A model generated the notes under the pieces. It made no database searches and had not been told where the DNA came from. It was given only the letters and a program-made list of their open reading frames with translations. From the NCBI GenBank assembly GCA_949357655.1, contig CASHTG010000009.1, positions 682,001-746,000 on the forward strand: a stretch of DNA of 64,000 bases, in the 5' to 3' direction. Every line of letters begins with the position of its first letter. Position 1 is the first letter of the stretch. The translations under genes were made by a program, and so were the position numbers. This DNA comes from Parascedosporium putredinis. Lineage: Eukaryota > Ascomycota > Sordariomycetes > Microascales > Microascaceae. Shown piece by piece: positions 59,543 to 64,000 of the stretch.

Positions 59543-62500
59543 CTTGCTGGTTGTTGAAATCAGTCGCTCTGCGAGTTGTATCTCCAGCAGTTTCCAGTCG
59601 ATACGGGGACACAGCGGCTAGTCAGAAGAAGAGAATCGAAAGCCAGACGAGGTTCATTTGGAACTTGTTACGGTATCTTGAGGGAAAGAGTATTTATGAA
59701 CGCCAATATATGCATTGGATTTACTGAAGGGTAGAATCAACAACGCAAGACAAATCAAGGCACCTACGCGGTGCCGTGAATACGCGATAGGAAGAGGAAA
59801 GAGCAGCGTATTCAAAACATTGAGCAAAGACATGAGAAGAGCTGCGTCTATCCGCACCATATCAGGTAGATATAGCCGTAGGTCACACCTGCCAGAGCAA
59901 ACAAGGCGGGGCTTGACCAAGTTGTTAGGCTTTCCACGGAAGGAAGCGAGAACTTGGAACGTTATGGCAATTGGAAGCGGCGACCAAGATCATATAGTAG
60001 GAGATGAAAGCGAGGCCGAAATCCTGGTTTCCTTTCTTGGTGGAAACATACATTTGAAAGACTATTGATTGCGTGAAATGCTGAGAAACTTTGAGAAGCC
60101 GGCGAAGGAAGCCTGCTCTTATCTTTTAGAAGTGAAGGAAGGTCCTGGACTTGTTTCTCCGTCTATGGAGGGTGATCAAGCTAGTCTGGGTAATCGAGCT
60201 GCTGGAGAAGCAGAAGATGGAGGTTCGCAAATGTCGTGAATAGCTAGATCCATCCGTGAATCTATCGGACTAATCCAACAGGCAACTGGAGCCTTGACCC
60301 GCAGAGGTTGAAGTAGGTGGCCGGTTAACAAGACGACTAAGTATGACAGAATAGGAGAAAAAGTGAGGGCTCTCTAGTACGATATGGCGCAAACGATGCA
60401 TAGCAGTCGATAGAACTGGGAAGGCGCTCGGTACAGAGAGAGAAGTCTCTTACGTAGGTTCGACGGGAGCCGTTCACCGGCCAGAGGGAAATACGGAAGT
60501 CGCCACTTTACAACAAAAACATTAAAAACAAGGATATCGCTAGGTCGGGTTTGCTGGGCGGGATCCTGAGGAAGGAGGCAAAGATCAATTTGTTGCTTTG
60601 AGAGATAGCGCGTCCCTCGAAAAGGGGATGGTCTACTGCAAGGGCGAACGGCCGAAGGGAATGCCGCCGTGGCATGGCCCCGGATGTCCCTCAAGTTCTT
60701 CGGCACGCCAAGGAGTGCATATGTATGCTACTAGTGATTCCATGGGGCTACTGCCGGAACAGCAAACACTCGCGGTACTTTATTATCACATTGGTCCATG
60801 AGTATATCGCCGAGCCTTGGGGAACTCTGACGATGTGGAGCTAATGGAGGGGGTCATGCAACCATTTCTACTTGGCAGCGATGCTGGCCAAGTCGGGAGT
60901 CAGATAGAAAAGTCTAGCGTCGATGAGAGGGGAGCATCACTTGGAACTCGGTGATGAAATGTAGAAATGATCTATACCTGATGTGGCACTAGGCTGTAGC
61001 GAGGAAAAGGGAAGGGGGAGGAGCATGCTCTCAACATTTACAAGCCTAGCCTCTCGAAGAATGAAGAGAAACGTATGAGTGACTAGATTTCTTGCGCTAT
61101 GCAATGCGGTTGGTTGCGGTGATAGTGATGGGATGATCAGCTTGCGACTGGCAGCCCAAGAGATGAAAAGCCTAGAGGAGGAGAAGCCTGGCCTCGTGCC
61201 CTTGATGGGCTAAAAAAGTCAATATTGTGACATGATCCCCTTGGCGCCGCGAAGTCTTCTGGTAGTCCTTGCTTCTATCTAAACCAAAGTATCTTCCCCG
61301 AGAGACAAGACTTTTGATGGGCTTCGAGGAGTCTCTCGAGATAAATGCGTGCAGGAGATGTACGGTTCCGAACCCCGAGAGAGGATATGTAGATCTATCA
61401 TGGCCTAGAAGTTAAACCCTCAAAGATTCTGGTGCTTTTCGTACTACGGCATACCCTATCGCATACTTGGTCACCTTTTGTTCGGAGGTGTTGGTAGCCA
61501 TTGCGGTGTTAGTCTCATGTCGTACTTGCAACAAATTCATCGACTGAGTAATGCAGGCTCAAAGACGTGAGAGAGTTGGGGCCGCTCAGGCAGGCTATTT
61601 TTGGCTCACTAAAGGAACAAAAGTAACTTCCGAGACTAAACCGCGACGAGATGTCCTGCATCCAAATCGAAGATGGTTGAGCGGGTCATGCAGCCACCGT
61701 CACCTTCATGTACCTTTTCAGTTGGAGGCTAGGACGAAAAAGACGCGTGGTTCATGATGTCCAGAAAAGGGGTTGGAGATTTAGAGAGGGGATAAAGCTG
61801 GAAATAACTGGGTATGGTTCTTCAAATATTTAAAATCACTACTTCAATGTCGTATCAAGATGGGAGGCTGGACCACATTTGAGAAGATCTTGGAAGGTAG
61901 ATGCAACTGGGAGTTGTAGATAGATGGAAGCCTAAGGAAACTTGTAGCGAGTATGGGCAATTGCAGAGCCTTTGCTCGGAAGGACGGAAGCACAAAACCG
62001 ATTCTGATGCCGTGGCTTGCGTCTCTCTTCAAGCTGGGTCTCAATTTGTTCGCGTGATGATTGTTTGCCGCCCAGGGTCGGCCACCTGCCACTCGTGCGG
62101 CTCCACGATCAAAGTAACGGCTTTTCTAGCCTTCTCTTATCACCTTCGTACCCAGGCCACTTTCATGAGCAACCCATTTAAGCAGTATGTCAGCGGCGCT
62201 CGCTTTCATATATTATATTACATGGAATGATAGAAATCTACATATGCCGGGCGGTTGTATCGCGCTCCACTCTCGAAGCGAACGAAGAATCGGCGGGCTC
62301 TCTATTGAAGACTGGATTTTGGGGGAGGGCTGGGAATGGGCCCTTGGAACGGGGTCTAGACTCTCCCGGCTGAACGAGGCCATCCAAAAGCCGGTCTAAC
62401 GGGCGGTGACGGGTGAGGGATTTGGACATTTGGTGCGGAGAGGCTGGCCACTCCCCGTCAAGGCGAGGAGACCGGATAGGCCATAGGTCAGTGTTCACAG

Positions 62501-64000
62501 TTGCTCTGTAATTCTCTGATCAGCTTGGCGGCAGAATGCCAAGGGCCGCTCTCGCAGGTTGGGTTGTGTTCTTGTGTTCCATTGTTCGGTCCAATACAAG
62601 TAGGGATAACTGAGGGAACGAATGTCTGTGTGAGTGTGGTATGTGTACTTCGTACTTCAGGACTGGGAAGAATACAAGTACACTTATGAGCTCCCATCGT
62701 GAAAGAAGCCAAGTCAATGGGATTCATCGAGCTCTCGAAGTGAACACCCTCCCTCTCTTTGAACACCTCAGCCATCTCTGGATCAATGATACCTTCTTCG
62801 ATGCAGAACTTTTCGTCATCTGGCTGGCGGAAAGAAAAGGAGCCGGCGCTCAGGGCCACAAAACCTACCGGACGAGGAGGAGAAGGCATGGGGCTCACGG
62901 GAGGAGAAGAGGGAGGTGGGGTTGCTCACGGAAGACCAACCCATCATGTCGTTGCTCTTCCCGTCCGATTATCCCTGAAACAATTGAATATTCTGATTGA
63001 CCTTGCGGCGCGTGGAGGAAAGTCTCCAGGCCTGCCCAAGGTAGCTTTGGCGCCCAGAGCGAGAAGGAATGAGTTTCATTGGACAAAGCCGACTGGGGGT
63101 CAGCGGTCCACTGTGAGGCCAAGATCCGCCAAGAATGCATTGGTTGGTTGACCTCAGATGCCCCTCTAAAATTAATGAATCTGGAAAGCGCTTTTCAGAT
63201 TTGCTTTCGAAGTTCCCTTCAACTTGGAGGCAATGCAGCTTGAGCTCGCTGGCTGCGCTTTTTGCTTTGTTCTGTCCACTACGGCTCCCTTTCCTGAAAC
63301 GGACCGTGACCAAAGCGGCAACTTCCCAAGTAGAAAAAAACAAGACAGAAAAAAGGAGGGGAAAAGAAAGGAAGCTTCGATGGAGGGAGTGGTTCCATGT
63401 TTGGCCGGGACCTCTTCTCTTCCTTCCCGCTTCTCGAAAAATACATGGATTGATCAATGCAAGTGAGAGTGCACTGTTCGCTGTGCGGGTTGGTTTTTGT
63501 GTCATGTACTTGTGCGGCGTCCACGTTGCTGTCAACTCAAGCCTCCAATAATACCGAGTTGGGCTGTTTCTATTCTAAGAAGCTCCCGTTCTCCATTGCT
63601 CTCCTCGTCCATGCCCCTGGCCGCCCAATGCTTGAGCGCGTGGTCGACAAGGAGTCCACTTGGCTTAGAATCCTGGCGACTAATCCCGCGTCGCCCCAGT
63701 CCTGGGGTCCATACTCGCCGTCGAAGCGCCTAAGAGCCTGCGGCCCGTCTTTCGACCTCCCCTCCAATTCTACTCTGATGCTTGCGTTCTGGCCTGTGCA
63801 ACGATGCTCTGCTGAATCTATTCCTGGAGACTCCAAGATGAACCCCAAGACAAGGGTAGTACTACGTTATCGCTCACTCGCTGGTATTCAAGAGCAAGGT
63901 TGCTAAGCTGATACCCGCCCACGCTCCGGCCACGAACTCTCCCAGACTTATACAGCCGAGAGACGAAGCGCGGGGATACCACCCTTCCTATGCGCCTGGC
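59543..64000. other. Gene-poor region to the window's right edge
   Basis: About 4.5 kb without a supportable gene. A leftward frame at 59654-59920 has hydrophobic stretches (LLMSLLNVLNTLLFPLPIAY), a rightward stretch at 60067-60300 stays open for about 55 codons, and a leftward frame at 62488-62898 contains the plausible exon-like piece CIEEGIIDPEMAEVFKEREG. None has a start, splice pattern or family match I can defend. They may be relics or unrecognised exons. Confidence 0.45.

Noticed and set aside
62488..62898. A 136-codon leftward frame with an exon-like piece
   Set aside because: No start context, splice partner or family could be defended, so it is only mentioned in the description of the region.
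1..64000. CRISPR arrays, insertion sequences or bacterial operons
   Set aside because: The introns and proteins are eukaryotic; no regularly spaced repeats or transposase signatures were seen.

Overview
The window is nuclear DNA of a filamentous ascomycete, most likely a sordariomycete. Its genes have short spliceosomal introns (about 50-230 nt, GTRNGT donors, CTAAC-type branch sites) and encode typical Pezizomycotina proteins: Cut12, Cwc2, Spo12-like and a long-tailed Nta1. The species cannot be named from sequence alone.

Layout. The left half (1.7-31.6 kb) is gene-dense and housekeeping: GCN2 eIF2alpha kinase (-), a Cut12-type spindle pole body protein (+), urease accessory protein UreF (+), splicing factor Cwc2 (-), the GTPase DRG1/Rbg1 (+), a Spo12-like mitotic-exit protein (-), an acyl-CoA dehydrogenase (-), LSG1 (-), LTV1 (+) and SAC3 (+). 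LSG1 and LTV1, the 60S and 40S maturation factors, diverge from a shared 0.6 kb promoter region. The middle (32.8-53.2 kb) is sparser. It holds two paralogous cysteine-rich single-pass membrane proteins (32.8-34.8 and 43.2-44.8 kb), each with about 5.2 kb of non-coding DNA upstream, with the pseudouridine synthase CBF5 between them and the N-terminal amidase NTA1 beyond. The right end (53.2-64 kb) is gene-poor. It holds a decayed NLR (NB-ARC plus TPR) relic at about 56.4-57.8 kb and, beside it, an intact three-exon gene for a secreted protein made of two tandem copies of one domain.

Most housekeeping genes here cannot be read in one frame after splicing. The breaks are nearly all one- or two-base contractions of homopolymers (mostly C/G), and several affected genes are essential in yeast. 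I read them as assembly errors, so the coordinates span the whole gene and the broken frames are noted. DRG1, the Spo12-like gene, LTV1 and the secreted two-domain gene read through cleanly.

Common themes are translation and ribosome production (GCN2, DRG1, LSG1, LTV1, CBF5), RNA processing and export (Cwc2, SAC3), cell division (Cut12, Spo12) and, on the right, surface or secreted proteins and an immunity-type relic. The two-domain secreted protein and the NLR relic are the most interesting items.
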